Notes: generated from the sequence alone by a model not told the origin. A DNA stretch of 64,000 nucleotides from Pararge aegeria (GCF_905163445.1 NC_053184.1:6448001-6512000), one strand, 5' to 3'; counted from the first letter of the stretch, positions 8,870 to 19,946 are shown. A program made the numbers and translations.

Positions 8870-9392
8870 GGCACCATTCCTTCCTTCCCCTGGACTTTGA
8901 GCATTCCGTTTCATAAAACTAAGTTTTATGAGCATTCATTCATTGTTCAAGCTACTGAACTGTGGAATGCACTCCCAATAAGCATACGACAGTCAAGGTC
9001 ACTAGACATATTCAAAAATGCTGTTAAAGCCCATTATCTTGAGCAATAAAGACGACAGTGATTAACTCTTACTCATATTTAAGTATGTTTTAGTATATAT
9101 TAGTTTATTATTTTTTATATTTATTATTATTAGTATTTTGTGTGTAATATTGATAAGTATTAGTGTAATTGTTCGTAAGTATGTATATAATAATAATACA
9201 CCCCACCAATCGGTTTCCCTTGGTTTTCCTAATCCTAAGGTTGCCTGGAAGAGATCGCTACTAAGCGATAAGGCCACCCTTTGTATCCTACTTTTTAAGT
9301 TTATTTTTGTTGTGTTCATTGTTCTTTTTTACTATTTGTGGTGTACAAATAAAGTGTATAAATAAATAAATTAATAAATAAATATTTAGCTT
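8870..9392 (+). pseudogene. LINE 3' end with RT C-terminus (CR1/Jockey-like)
   Basis: The plus-strand frame ends at 9049 with a stretch containing SFIVQATELWNALPISIRQS, then LDIFKNAVKAHYL. The FxVxxxxLWNxLP...FK...K..YL pattern is the usual C-terminus of CR1/Jockey-type LINE reverse transcriptases (established). The 3' UTR has 'cctggaagagatcgctacta' followed by 'agcgataaggccaccc', where atcgct/agcgat can pair. A signal 'acaaataaagtgtataaata' and an (AATA)n-type tail end near 9392. Everything 5' of about 8870 is missing. Confidence 0.82.
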
Positions 9393-9434
9393 TCCTTACG
9401 ATGGTTTTAAGTGATATTTTATTGCTTAGATTAA

Positions 9435-9889
9435 TTAATAAATATACTACGATAATAAACACATTGCCATCTAGAACCAAAGTACGCGTAGCCAGTGGCG
9501 TGCATAGAAGGTATGCACAGGGTATGCAGATGATATAAAATAAGAAAATATCCAATACGTGTTATAAACAACTTAAGGATAGGCATTGTAAGAGTTATAA
9601 AAAGCCTACTCCTAGGTATTTATAACTCGTACTTTTCTTCATTTTATATCATCTGTATACCCTCTGCATACCATCTATGCACGCCACTGCGCGTAGCTAG
9701 TGTTGTGGGTACTAAGATAGCTGATGAAACATATTTTTTTATGAATATAATACACATAAAAACTTATAATATAATAACTTAAATAACTTATAACTTATAA
9801 TAAAATAAACGGCGATACTGAAAAACATTCATGTTCGTCACACAAACATTTTCCAACCCACGGCTTTGGACTCCGAAAGCAGGGTCGCA
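9435..9889 (-). repeat. SINE-A copy split by a MITE
   Basis: This is a minus-strand SINE-A: the tail 'ataaatatactacgataata' starts at the left and the head is toward the right. It is interrupted at 9493-9689 by a hAT-like MITE. Removing the MITE and one target duplication restores the expected 'gcgtagctagtgttgtgggt' junction. The right end carries 'ccacggctttggactccgaa' and breaks off at 'agggtcgcaaaatc', so part of the tRNA head (the A box) is lost. Confidence 0.88.
9485..9697. mobile_element. hAT-like MITE with perfect 8-bp TSD
   Basis: The element is 9493-9689 (197 bp). Its ends are long imperfect inverted repeats of about 50 bp: the left starts 'cagtggcgtgcatagaaggt' and the reverse complement of the right starts 'cagtggcgtgcatagatggt', with only a few mismatches. 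The exact duplication 'cgcgtagc' flanks it at 9485-9492 and 9690-9697. Almost the entire element can fold back on itself, including an inner arm around 'gagttataaa' near 9591 and 'tttataactc' near 9620. It has no coding capacity. The 8-bp TSD and CAGTGG terminus place it in the hAT superfamily (established). Confidence 0.93.
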
Positions 9890-9974
9890 AAATCAGGAAC
9901 GCATATACCTAATTTCTTAGATTAGAAATGCGTGCCGGAGCGAACTCGGTTTCTCCGGAAGAGAAACTGAAGCC

Positions 9975-10095
9975 TTACCCAGGCGCAAGAAATACATAGG
10001 CTTTAAAGTTACTAAGCACAAGAAATACATTCCATTTCGTGTTGTTCAAACGGATTCGGCATTTTATTCTAAGTTTGCCTCCCTCGTAAAATAGT
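9975..10095. repeat. repeat sharing 'ggcgcaagaaatac' with 8640
   Basis: 'aggcgcaagaaatacatagg' and 'tcggcattttattctaag' recur from the 8640-8700 region with several differences. A shifted partial repeat 'gcacaagaaatacat' lies inside at about 10016. The class is unknown. Confidence 0.45.
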
Positions 10096-10332
10096 TTTCT
10101 CGTTATTGTAAATTGCAGTGCAATACTACGGCAATTAATAAAGAAAGCAAGGCTCCTTGTTAGCATGCAAATGCGGTCCCCGGGAAGATTTCCACGGCAG
10201 TATTCAAGTCATTAGTGTTTGCGGCCGACTGCAGTTTGCAAAAACTGTCCCACTGTAAATGGAAATTTAATAACTGACTGTAAACTTTCTCGAAAACAAT
10301 TGTTATTGGATTTGCAACTAATTACTAACTAA

Positions 10333-10610
10333 ATTATGAAAATTAAGCTTAATTAAGGAGTGCTATACTCCGCGAAAAGTAGGAGAATCTTTATGGTGTT
10401 ATCTATAATTTCTTCAATCCCTATACTCCACACCAAACAGGTCTTCGACAATGTACCCTACACACGTTTCGCTCCGAAACGGGAGCATCATCAGGAGATG
10501 TTGATTTTACAATGAATAATTGTTTATTTCCGCGGAGTATAGCAAATTATTAAAATTAAGCTTAATTTTCATAATAATTCATGGAATTCCGCAAAGTAAC
10601 GCCTGCTTTT
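10333..10610. repeat. palindromic element family P, copy 2 (most complete)
   Basis: Nested inverted repeats bound this element. Outer arms of 22 bp (10333-10354 and 10554-10575, each containing 'aattaagcttaatt') are exact inverted complements. Inner arms contain 'gctatactccgcg' on the left and 'cgcggagtatagc' on the right. Between them lie 'caggtcttcgacaatgt', 'cgtttcgctccgaaacggga' and 'gcatcatcaggagatgtt'. To the right, 'ggaattccgcaaagtaacgc' is the complement of a motif at the left of the copy at 28130. No coding capacity is present, so it behaves like a non-autonomous DNA element, but no clear target duplication was found. Confidence 0.65.
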
Positions 10611-10784
10611 ATTCAATAAGTACTTACTAAGTTTAAATAAGTAGATTTCTACGTACCTAGTAAAGTAATCTACATAAAAAAAAACTACTTCATTTTTCTC
10701 CGAAGTCAAAAAAGGACTTCTCCTATGTTTGGCTGTATGTATTTTTTTTTGCTATTTGTTCATGTTGTTTATTATTACACTGTA

Positions 10785-11045
10785 AGTTTGCCCTTGACTG
10801 CAAAATCTCCTGTTAAGTGATGATGCAGTCTAAGATAACGGGTTAAACCCATACTCCCAATCAGCTTCTACGCGACATCGTACCAAAACTTTAAATTGCT
10901 TAACGGCACGTCTTTTTCGGTAAAGTGGTAAGTAGCCCAGGCCGAAGCCTGCCACTGAATTTAAAAATTCCCAAATTTTTCTTGCTCGGGAACGAAACCG
11001 GGACCTCCCATTTAAAGCCTTCGCTGCGCCAGGGCAGTCATCAAC
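10785..11045 (-). repeat. SINE-B copy, nearly full length
   Basis: The left tail 'ttgactgcaaaatctcctgt' with 'gtgatgatgcagtctaagat' runs through 'cttaacggcacgtctttttc' and 'ggccgaagcctgccactg' to the tRNA-like head. On the minus strand the head carries a B box in 'cgggttcgattc'-like sequence (here 'cggtttcgttccc', decayed) and the A-box side in 'ctggcgcagcgaagg'. Confidence 0.8.
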
Positions 11046-11189
11046 ATCATTAACGTCGTAGCGAGACTCGGGGTTCATAAGACGCCAATGAACTAACGGC
11101 CTGACAAAGCAGTTTTAGCCTTATAAGTGGGAGGTCCAATGCTAACTTAATACCGAGAAGTACTAGAATTTAGAAAGGTATTTTGATGA

Positions 11190-11510
11190 CTAGGTAAGGC
11201 TTCGGCTTCTATTTCGGCGGACCGAGTTCGAGCTCGGGCTCGAATTGCTAATCAAAGAGTGAAGAGAGAGAGAGAGAGAGTTAGGTGCGTGCTGTGCGTT
11301 TTAATTTAAGCAAATAAAATATTACTTGCTGTAACGGTGAAGGAAAATATTGTGAGAAAAAAAACTGCATGCCTGAGAGTTCTCGGAAAAAATGTTCTCA
11401 AGCGTGTGTAAAGTCCACCAATCCACACTTGGCCAGTGTGGTGGCTAAACCCTTCCCTTTCTTCTGCCAAGAGACCCGAGCCCTTAGCGGGCCGTTAATG
11501 GGTCGATGAA
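11190..11510 (+). repeat. SINE-C copy with internal (GA)n
   Basis: The plus-strand body is 'taacggtgaaggaaaatatt', 'ctgcatgcctgagagttctc' and 'gtggtggctaaacccttccc', ending 'gcgggccgttaatgggtcga' with a GAT-rich tail at 11505. The head near 11195-11255 ('ttcgagctcgggctcgaatt') is degraded, and a (GA)n run at 11262-11280 has expanded inside it. Confidence 0.72.
11262..11280. repeat. (GA)n microsatellite
   Basis: About nine GA units lie inside the SINE-C copy. Confidence 0.9.
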
Positions 11511-11515
11511 GATGA

Positions 11516-11770
11516 TGATGAATATTATAAATGCGAAAATGTATCGTGTGCTTGTGTGTTTGTTTGTTGCCTTTGTTTGGCTCAGCCGTTAAATCAAACT
11601 TGATGAAATTTAGCACTCATGTCACCCGCGAGATTTAAAAAAAAATTTTTGCACATGCACGTCTTGACCGCTTTACTTATAGTAATGAAGTGTTGCACGC
11701 TAAGCATACCAGAGACGGCAATAGGGTACAATTTATTCCGAGAAAATAAAGGGTACCTACGGAATTATAA
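11516..11770 (+). repeat. decayed element with 'attataaatgcgaaa' start
   Basis: 'gaatattataaatgcgaaaa' followed by 'tgtttgtttgttgcc' and 'ttgatgaaatttagcactca' resembles the start of decayed lepidopteran repeats. A second example begins at 58928. Near 11750 'acctacggaattataa' recalls the 'ccgcgggaatt' motif of the family near 1708. Class uncertain. Confidence 0.4.
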
Positions 11771-12394
11771 ATATCTATAGATAATAAAAAAATCTTAATT
11801 TCAATAAAGGAACCTTTTCCATGTCACGGACTTCAAAATTAGTGTTTGTCAAAAATTACACCTTAGTTAAAGATACGTCTTAATGAAACAAAGCTATTAA
11901 TATATATACAGGCGCTTTAATCAACAAACTATGACGAGGTAGCTTTGTGACGTAACCATATTGTTTCTCCATTAATGCTAATTTCATAACGTTATATTTT
12001 CTAGATAGATAACTAAAGGTCTCGAAAACAGCTCTAGAATATAATTTTTCGTTTAAATACGAAGCCTTAGGTGTCACGAAGGAAATACGTCTCCAGAAAA
12101 CGTAGCTATTAATAAATATATTGACGCTATTGTTTTCAACGGACCCCTCTCTACTTCCATTTAATTTTACTTAGCTATTTATTCGTAGCAATGGTGCCGA
12201 GATGGCTTTCAATTGTTCTTAGTGGTTCAATTTTCTTATTAAACAAACTTATACAAGGAAATTTAGGTTATTATTCTATTTAATTTTGATTAAGTTCATC
12301 TTTATTGAAATTACAAAGCCCTCAAGGCGATCTCGCTTTTAGCTTCCTTTAAGGAAAAGGCAAAAACGGAAGTGGATGGCATCATATTAGAACT

Positions 12395-12656
12395 ATACAT
12401 ATATTATATTGTAAGTTTATTATATGTATATATTATATATGTATATATAGGTATAAGTATATGCAAATATATATGTTTATTTATCCACCACCTACCTCTC
12501 TTCTGGAGCTGTTTTACGCATTTAGATCCCTGGAAGAGATCGCTATGTAGCGATAAGGCCGCCAAATTGTATACTTTTTGTTAAATTTTTGTTTATAATT
12601 TGTGTGTGTGTTTATGTGTACAATAAAAGTGTATTCATTCAATCATTCATTCATAA
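12395..12656 (+). mobile_element. LINE 3' end (agcgataaggccgcc family)
   Basis: 'tggaagagatcgctatgtag' followed by 'cgataaggccgcca' is the same 3' UTR hairpin as at 9248, then 'tgtgtacaataaaagtgtat' and a (TTCA)n-type tail. There is no coding remnant. The upstream TA-rich tract (12400-12470) may belong to the element or to the target. Confidence 0.7.
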
Positions 12657-12659
12657 GCA

Positions 12660-13115
12660 TGGGGCGTATAGATCAATGTATTCTAAAATCATTCCAAATT
12701 TTAAACATTTATTTTGACCTGAATCTTTTACCTGAATGAATTGTTTCTCCCAAAAATAATGAGTGCGAGTCACCGACATGCGACATGCTAAAGTGCAGTA
12801 TTCCGCCAGAATGGAGCCTCGCGACGGCCTTTGTGCAATGCACATGTATGCATTATATATAGTATGCATTTATACATTGTTTAATATTATAGTTTTCACT
12901 TTTATAGGTCTGCTTTTTAATCATTAGAGAGAATGCTTTTCTGAAGTTATTATTACTTTATTTGAATTGCTGCACTCTATCGCAACTTTTAAACTTTTAT
13001 ATTTTACGGAACTTAATCATTGTGCGTGGTAAAAAATGCAATTGGGCGGTTCTTTTAATTTACCGTGATTCACATTAATTTCAAACGCAATCAAGCAAAA
13101 ATTTCTGAAAATACT
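12660..13115. other. unannotated AT-rich DNA
   Basis: No supported gene or repeat. Confidence 0.5.
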
Positions 13116-13195
13116 ATCGTACCGGAACGGTACTTTACGAGGCGGCACGTCTTTGACAGTAGGGTGATATAGCCACGGCCGAAGTCTCTAGAAAA
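13116..13195 (-). repeat. SINE-B internal fragment
   Basis: 'atcgtaccggaacggtactt' and 'ggcggcacgtctttgacagt' followed by 'agccacggccgaag' match the middle of SINE-B. Both ends are missing. Confidence 0.65.
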
Positions 13196-13199
13196 GTGT

Positions 13200-13955
13200 A
13201 TTTGTCGCTTGAGATGGGACACCTCAAACAACATGATCCCAATTCACTCCTGTGTTAAGGTACCCAGGTTGTATGGAATAGAAAACACAGTTATGGGGGT
13301 ATACCAAGCTTTTTGGGCTATTTTTTATACTTACATTGGGGTGAAAATCCTCCCCGTATCTTGCAGTGCGATTATACTCGTAAAATGGTGAAAGGGGAAC
13401 TAAGTCACAAATGGTAAAAGTAATAGCCTGCATGTTTCTGTAATGTACTGTTTCAAGGGAATAGTTGAACAAAACGTGGAATAAAAGGAAGTTTTATTTA
13501 TTGATTTTTGTATAGGAAAAGTTGAAAATCCACTTCAAGAATGTTTCTCATGTTTGAGTTACCTCAAGAAATCAACTTACTTTTAAATATGTAGATACAT
13601 CTGTTGGATTTTTCCAAAGTCTATAACGGACAAGGATACATCCACTTTTGTGTTTATATATACCTATAGATGAATGAGATAATGCGATGAGCAGCAATAA
13701 TAAAATACAATTAATAATATTGGAATTTATGCTTCCAATCAAGTGATTCAGTAATACTCGAACAATGTATTTGACTACGCAATCTCATTTATATCGATAT
13801 CCGAATTTAATGAGCACATTAACAATGTTCCATTACATACAGTTTAATATTGAAACAGGTCACAGTAGGTATGTTTATAACAAATTAGATGTATGAAAGA
13901 TTGAAATCTAGGTACTTATTTAAGGATAGAAATCTATACTCAGGTGATATCGATA
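13200..13955. other. unannotated AT-rich DNA
   Basis: Overlapping short frames on both strands at 13209-13472 shadow each other and show no domain. No repeat recognised. Confidence 0.5.
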
Positions 13956-14130
13956 TACAGACGAAGGAAAATATCGTAAGGAAACTTGCATGCCTGAGAG
14001 TTGCCGTGTGAAGTCTACTATTGCGCATTTGGTCAGCGTGGTAGACAACGGACTAAACCCTTATCATACTGAGAGTTGACCCGTGCTCTGTAGTGGGCCG
14101 GTAATGGGTTATTGATGACGATGATGAACA
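13956..14130 (+). repeat. SINE-C 3' portion
   Basis: 'gacgaaggaaaatatcgtaa', 'cttgcatgcctgagagttgc', 'gtggtagacaacggactaaa' and 'agtgggccggtaatgggtta' followed by a GATGATGA-type tail match the SINE-C body. The head is missing. Confidence 0.72.
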
Positions 14131-14469
14131 CCACCATCATCATACTAATATAAATAAATCGAGTACCACGGTAAATCAGTTAGTAAATAGGTAGACAAAT
14201 GCGGTACCGGGCTTTCGAGGGTTAGAAGTACAAACTGGATGCGCTTACATTTACCAGCAACGTCGGGACAAATATTTGTGTAGGGAACACTAGAACTCAA
14301 AGCTATTTGCTTAGATGTTCCTGATTCCTTTAACGTACACAATCAAGGCATCCGTTTTCAACAAAAATAAAGCGTTTATTCGTGTCAGTGAATTAATGAT
14401 GAGCGCAAAGTAGTGAGCGGTAAGCGGAAGGCTTACCTTAAACTAAAAAAAATCTTTCCTCTATGAATG

Positions 14470-14700
14470 CATGAGGTTTCCAAGCTATGATATTTTCGTA
14501 GCTTTCAGAATAACTTGTTTCAAAATAACTGGCAAAATGTAAGTTTAATCAAAACAAATATTGAATTAAAAAATGTAACGTATGCTTACTCCATAAGCAT
14601 TTTTAAAACTTGATTCTAGTGACTCTACGACTGGTTCGAAGGGAGGATTCTCCAGAGAAGAAGTTAAGAAACGCAGCAATTGCTCTTTTCCGAAAATAAT
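14470..14700 (+). repeat. repeat family Q, copy 1
   Basis: 'tccataagcatttttaaaac' and 'gactctacgactggttcgaa' then 'aagaaacgcagcaattgctc' recur at 15600-15715 with differences. I recall this as a common lepidopteran retrotransposon-associated sequence, but the class is not demonstrable here. Confidence 0.5.
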
Positions 14701-15258
14701 TATATAACAAACAACGTAACATATTTATCTATTTTGTTTGTTAGTTTGTAGTTTATCACTTGTACCTATATATTGATGTTACACATTGTTTAAATCTATG
14801 CATTGGTAAGTCTAAAATTACTGTAGGAATCATAATTATATAAAAGCATTTACTCAATCTCACAACCCATTTCTTTAAGAACCTTTTGATAATTTATGTA
14901 GTAAGTTGATTGTTAAAATATTCTTTTCGTTTACTATTTGTGTTACAAATAATATAAATAACTATCTAATGTTTACATTGGAATCCCTTCCGCTTGTGTG
15001 CGAAAGCGGTCTTATCAGCTACAGTGGATAGAGTAATTCTATCAGTCTGAGACGTACACATCTCCGTATCGGTAATCAGACCGGCGCCCAAGATTCCAGA
15101 CAGTGAATAAATACATCATGATTTATAAAGCTGAAAGGTACCTCGCTGTTTATTGTACCTTCTAATTCATTTCGTAAGCTGCTATAAAAGTAATGATATT
15201 GGAATATGTTTTTTTTTTCCTTTTTGATAATAAAATATCTATAAATATAGGAAGTATA

Positions 15259-15317
15259 GACACGATTTCATTTTACTTCCACGGTGCGCCACCTTGGAAG
15301 TAAAACTTAATCGTGTG
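15259..15317. repeat. imperfect hairpin
   Basis: Arms 15259-15281 and 15295-15317 pair at 19 of 23 positions around 'cggtgcgccacct'. The outer parts read 'cacgatt' and 'aatcgtg', the inner parts 'ttttacttcca' and 'tggaagtaaaa'. Just beyond, 'cgtcat...atgacg' gives a small second stem. It may be a degenerate foldback element. Confidence 0.7.
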
Positions 15318-15599
15318 CCGTCATGTCAAACGGTATGACGCTCATATCTTCCCGTCTCTGCACCTTTGCATTTTTACTTCATTTAAATTTGTATTCTTTA
15401 TTAATTATTAAGGTAATAAAAAAATGTTTGATGGCGATGTTATAAATTCTAGAAATAATAATGATAAAAATAAAATAAATATTTAAAAAAAGTTTAATAT
15501 GAAGTTTTTATTAATATTTATTAAGTAGGGATTGAAAAAATTGTAGTAGGGATTGGCTTTGTATGATTTTAAAATAAATGCCCACTGACATAATAAGAT

Positions 15600-15860
15600 A
15601 TTAAAAGTAAGCTTACTCGATAAGCAGTTTTGAAACGCCAAGTCTATTTGTAGTGACTACTACTGGTTAAGAAGGCAGAAGAAGAAGCCAAGAAACGCAG
15701 CATTTGCTGTCTCTCAACGTTTCAGTCAGTTTCCAAAATCGGAGTAGCTTACTTCCAAACAACCTTATCATTGCGAAATTCTTAACATATTTACGATTAT
15801 AATTTTTAATACTATCAAGTTTGATGTTTCACATCTGCCGGACGTTCCGCAATGGTTTAC
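15600..15860 (+). repeat. repeat family Q, copy 2
   Basis: 'gcttactcgataagcagttt' and 'ctactactggttaagaaggc', then 'agccaagaaacgcagcattt', parallel the copy at 14580. The same orientation and about 1 kb spacing suggest two insertions or a local duplication. Confidence 0.5.
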
Positions 15861-16084
15861 TTTTTGCACTAGTTACTCATCAAAAGAAAACACATGCTCT
15901 TAAAACTATCGATATATTAATACGTTAAGAAAAACTTTATACCGGTTTTTATGAAAAATGCGCGGAAGGAGAAGTATACTCATACTTTTCGTTCATAAAG
16001 AGAAGAAGTGCAAAATCTATACTTATAATAAAACTGTAACTAGAAGATTTCTGTACATTTAATATTTTTTGAAAATTTTGATCG

Positions 16085-16400
16085 GTGGATGCTTTATAAT
16101 CGATACGGAGTCCGAAACAGATTTTCATTTAATTTTTCTCTGTCTGTCTGGGCATCACGTGAAAACTACTGAATGGATTTAAATAAAATTTGGTACAGTA
16201 GTAGCTGATATTCTGGGTCAACATATAGGCTATTTACCGATAAACAAAAAGTTTCCTTCGGGAAATGGGATGAAAGTTTTTATCAATTTCACTTCATAGC
16301 TCCGTTAAATTTGAACCGATTTTAATAATCCTTTTTTTATTTGAAAGTATATTAGCAAGCATGTATTGTCTAATTTTAAGAAAGATCTGATAAATATTCT
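16085..16400. repeat. decayed RTE-like repeat
   Basis: 'tctgtctgtctgggcatcac' followed by 'actactgaatggatttaaat' and 'tatttaccgataaacaaaaa' resembles the body of decayed elements such as that at 54881, which has 'aggatcggttaagtag'. The ends are not recognisable. Confidence 0.35.
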
Positions 16401-16404
16401 CGGA

Positions 16405-17500
16405 GGTAAAGGGCATAACTCTTAGAACATATTAGGTACACACTACCATGTATTTGACACATGCATGTATAATCCTTCTTAAGCATTTCACACATACCTA
16501 CTACATAAATTTGACACTTTTTAAATATATTTTTGGATTATAATTTGTATGAAAAAGACAGATTAGACAAATTGACAGTGCGTTCTTGGCAAAGGCTGTT
16601 ATTAAAGATATATTGTGTCTGACAATATAACCCTAATATTGTTCAAACTGTTAATTAAAATTAATTATGGTCAAATATCGACCAGTGACCCTAATATTTA
16701 TTATTAAGTTAACGCAGGTGAAACCGCGAGGAACAGAAGAAGCATTATCTGATACACGTTTATACGATTTGTATATATTTAGGGCTGAGTTGTAAGAGAT
16801 GGAACTATAGAATCTAATCGCTGGCTGGACAGTTCCGTTCAATTCCAATTTCCTTTAACAATGCAACGTTTTACCGCATTTCGTATTCACGGCTCTCCTG
16901 AGTACGGGATCCGTAAATGGTCAGCTCCATACTCAAAGATTAACAATCAGATCGCTCCGAGTTTCAAACATATTGTGCGATTTAATATTATAGAGCGTGA
17001 GCAAACCATATTAAACCTTTCTACCTATGATTTTTTATGACGCAGTAATTGTGGCTGTAAATATATAAGTTTACTTATTAAATATATTGGGTAAGCCGGT
17101 AGCATTTCCAATATGATATTTCAATTTGTATGAATTCTAAAACAGCTAAAATTAAAAAACGGTAAAAGTAAGCAGACCGTTATCCAAACTTAGAAACGAG
17201 ATCATTATTTTCATGCTTCACGTCTTTTTAAAGCTGTACAAGGACCAAACAAAGCTTAGCTAGGTAAAATACTCGGTACTTCGGTTTTCAGTCCATAGTT
17301 TTTTTCTTTAAATACTTTTATTCTTCCCTAGACCATTTTTAATCGAATTAAGAAATGTTCGGATGAATTAATTATTTGTAGGAAGTAAACGTGTCTTTTT
17401 CTGATGCTCTAATATGTCGATTTGATTCGATAAATATTTTATAAATGTTACATTAGTAATTTTGTACATTGGGCAAATTATTAATTTATGTATGTGCTAG
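16405..17500. other. unannotated AT-rich DNA
   Basis: No gene or recognisable repeat. Confidence 0.5.
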
Positions 17501-17504
17501 ATTC

Positions 17505-17753
17505 GACGGCTGACTGGCGCAGTGGGCAGCGACCCTGCTTTCTGAGTCCAAGGCCGTGGGTTCGATTCCCACAACTGGAAAATGTTTGTGTGATGAGCAT
17601 AAGTGTTTTTCAGTGTCTGGGTGTTTATATGTATTTTCTAAGTATTTATTTATATATAATTCCTAAAAATACTCATCAGTCATCTTAGTACCCATAACAC
17701 AAGCTACGCTTACTTTGGGGCTAGGTGGCGATGTGTGTATTGTCTTAGTATAT

Positions 17754-17788
<35 letters not shown>
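17505..17788 (+). repeat. SINE-A copy, full length
   Basis: This is the best full-length plus-strand copy. The A box is at 17515-17526 ('tggcgcagtggg') and the B box at 17559-17569 ('ggttcgattcc'), the internal RNA polymerase III promoter of tRNA-derived SINEs. The body has 'tgtttgtgtgatgagcataa', 'cccataacacaagctacgct' and 'tactttggggctaggtggcg'. The 3' end is a (TTTA)n tract of about ten units to 17788. Confidence 0.93.
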
Positions 17789-17839
17789 GATTGATTTTAA
17801 GATAGATTTTGATAGATTTTAAGTTGACGAATTTAGTTA

Positions 17840-17955
17840 TCGCCATCAACACACTCCTATGTCATATTTTACATGTAATGTACGCATCAAAAGTGCCATC
17901 TATGTGCCTATTTGAATAAAGAAATGAAATTTGACTTTGAGTGACTTTGACATTT
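17840..17955 (+). mobile_element. LINE 3'-end fragment (gaataaagaaatg)
   Basis: 'catctatgtgcctatttgaa' is followed by 'taaagaaatgaaatttgact' and a 'tttgagtgactttga' tail. An AATAAA-type signal followed by a repeated TTTGACT-like tail is a typical LINE 3' end. Only the last hundred bases are seen. Confidence 0.5.
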
Positions 17956-18835
17956 TAGTTCAAGAAATATTATAATAATGAAGTTCTATTCGATTAAAAA
18001 TGATTGTTCAAGACATTGTGTCGGTGTATTGTTGCATCAGCAACACATTGCAAACTTATGAAAGACTCAGACGATGCAAGGATACCTTCCGTTATCTAAG
18101 TCGATATCATTAGCTAAATAATTTTTATTTAACCTATTTTTTTTCCGAATTTGTATAACTTAATATTGATTTAAAATAATCATTTATAGCTGTTTTGCTA
18201 AAATTTTTATATTTTTCAAGTTATTACAGATGTTATTTTGGTACCAGTAATAAATTTTTCGCGACTGTTTGTTTTTAGGTGAACTATGTATGGGCGATGA
18301 GCAATACCCTTAAAAATTGAGTATACTATTTAAAATAACTTTTAATTGAATCCACTTTTAATTTCACTCTGCTTTAAACTAAATAGTCGGCTACGCATAT
18401 AAATATGTGTCTAGGTTCAGATAGACCCTGTTCTCGTACAGCAGGCAGTCACATCGTTCACAATTAATTTCCAGAATAAAAGATGTCTTATTAATCTAGG
18501 CTAAAAATAAAATAAGTTTTTTACATTAAATATAAATCATTAATCTTTGAGATAATAGTTTTTAGTTATGATTTTACAACAAATTTAATTTTAAAACGAT
18601 TATACGAAACTTTTTCTGTTGCCGTGTTTGCCGTTGCTGTTAATAATTTAATAAGAAGAAAGGAAGTTTTCTTTTATCTAGATTTAAAATGAAACTCACT
18701 TCAATTGCAGAAGAATAAGAAACAGGAAATTGCAATGCACTGTCGCGTCTGACGCAATAAAATTTTCATCTTTGAGCTGATAAACACTAAATAGTTGCAT
18801 TGTTCTAGTTGCATAGTGTTGCTGATATCATTTCA
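17956..18835. other. unannotated AT-rich DNA
   Basis: No gene or recognisable repeat. Confidence 0.5.
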
Positions 18836-19380
18836 TTAAATTGAACTTAAACGGGCAACTCGAATTGCTCAACTCTGGGCAATACTTGCCAAGTATGACG
18901 TCAAAACTTCAAGCCATTTGCGGCTGGATATGCTGGGGCAGGTTGTTAGTCAGTAGTAATAATTATATAATCTGCCTTACAACCGGTAGTAGAGTCACTA
19001 CAAACAGACTAACTCGACATTTCAAAAGTTTTCATAAACTTGAAAAAAATGAATAAAGAATGTTAGTGATGCCTATATAACTAGGGTCGACGTAATGACC
19101 TAACATGCGCTCCGAAAGCAATGAGAAATTGAATCAATTTTCTAGAAATTTGCTCTAATTGCTCAAAACCTTTCAGAGATTGAAGCTGAGCAATTATTGT
19201 TCAAAAAATTGCCCGTGTACTGCACTTTAACGCTGTCGGGGCAAGCGTTTCTGTAAATTGCTACTGGAACATCAGACTCTGGACAATTGCTGTGTAATAA
19301 AACGTTATTTCTACTGCGAGGAGCTTTTATATCTATAATTCTATAACAACCTAACAGTAGAATAACGCTCACGGGAGTAT
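18836..19380. other. possible old repeat rich in 'ttgctca' motifs
   Basis: Words such as 'aattgctcaa' and 'gggcaa' occur at the left (18850-18895), and their complements or repeats recur at 19150-19210 ('aattgctcaaaa', 'attgcccgtg'). The pattern hints at a decayed element with related ends, but no precise terminus or target duplication could be fixed. Short frames here lack any domain. Confidence 0.25.
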
Positions 19381-19454
19381 TTGATAGTATTACCTGTAAT
19401 TTTTGATTGGCAAATATGGTTTATATAATTTTTTTTAGCTACTATAGTTTTTCA

Positions 19455-19757
19455 TTTATAATGGTGATGGCTTAGTGGTAAGAGTCCCTTTCGACGGGAG
19501 GTATTTGTTTTTACTTTTAAAAAATCTTGCCAGCCCGGAGATGGAACTTTGTACTTTGTGTATGTACTTTGATAGATCACAGGTCTATATCGCTTAATTC
19601 TCCTTCTAAGAGGGACGTAGGTGAGTACCCAGTAGTGGTACCCAGTTATCAAAGGTTTGTGGAGTCCGCCAATCCACATTGGGCTAGCGTGGTGGTCTAC
19701 CATCTTAACCCCTTCTCATTGCTCGTGCCCTGTAGTGGGCTTGTAATTGATATTATG
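19455..19757 (+). repeat. SINE-C copy, nearly full length
   Basis: The tRNA-like head is at 19462-19545 ('gatggcttagtggtaagagt' for the A-box side and 'cccggagatggaac' as a decayed B box). The body has 'aatccacattgggctagcgt', 'ggtggtctaccatcttaacc' and 'ctgtagtgggcttgtaattg'. It is divergent from the other copies. Confidence 0.7.
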
Positions 19758-19946
19758 ATATTGGTGATATAAAAGCGAGGCAACTAATACCAGTCTGACG
19801 AAGCTCTAACACATCAATTCAAACTATCGCACCGACCGCTGGTGAAAATGTTTGCATGATAAGCATTACGTAGAGACTTTTACTTGAATACTCAATGAGA
19901 TATCAGCGAAATAGGGCTTTGGGGTGGAAAAAAAAAATTATTACAA

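Noticed and set aside
17505..17580. Apparent tRNA at the head of SINE-A
   Set aside because: The same head occurs in 13 copies, each followed by the same body and tail. No cloverleaf is maintained.
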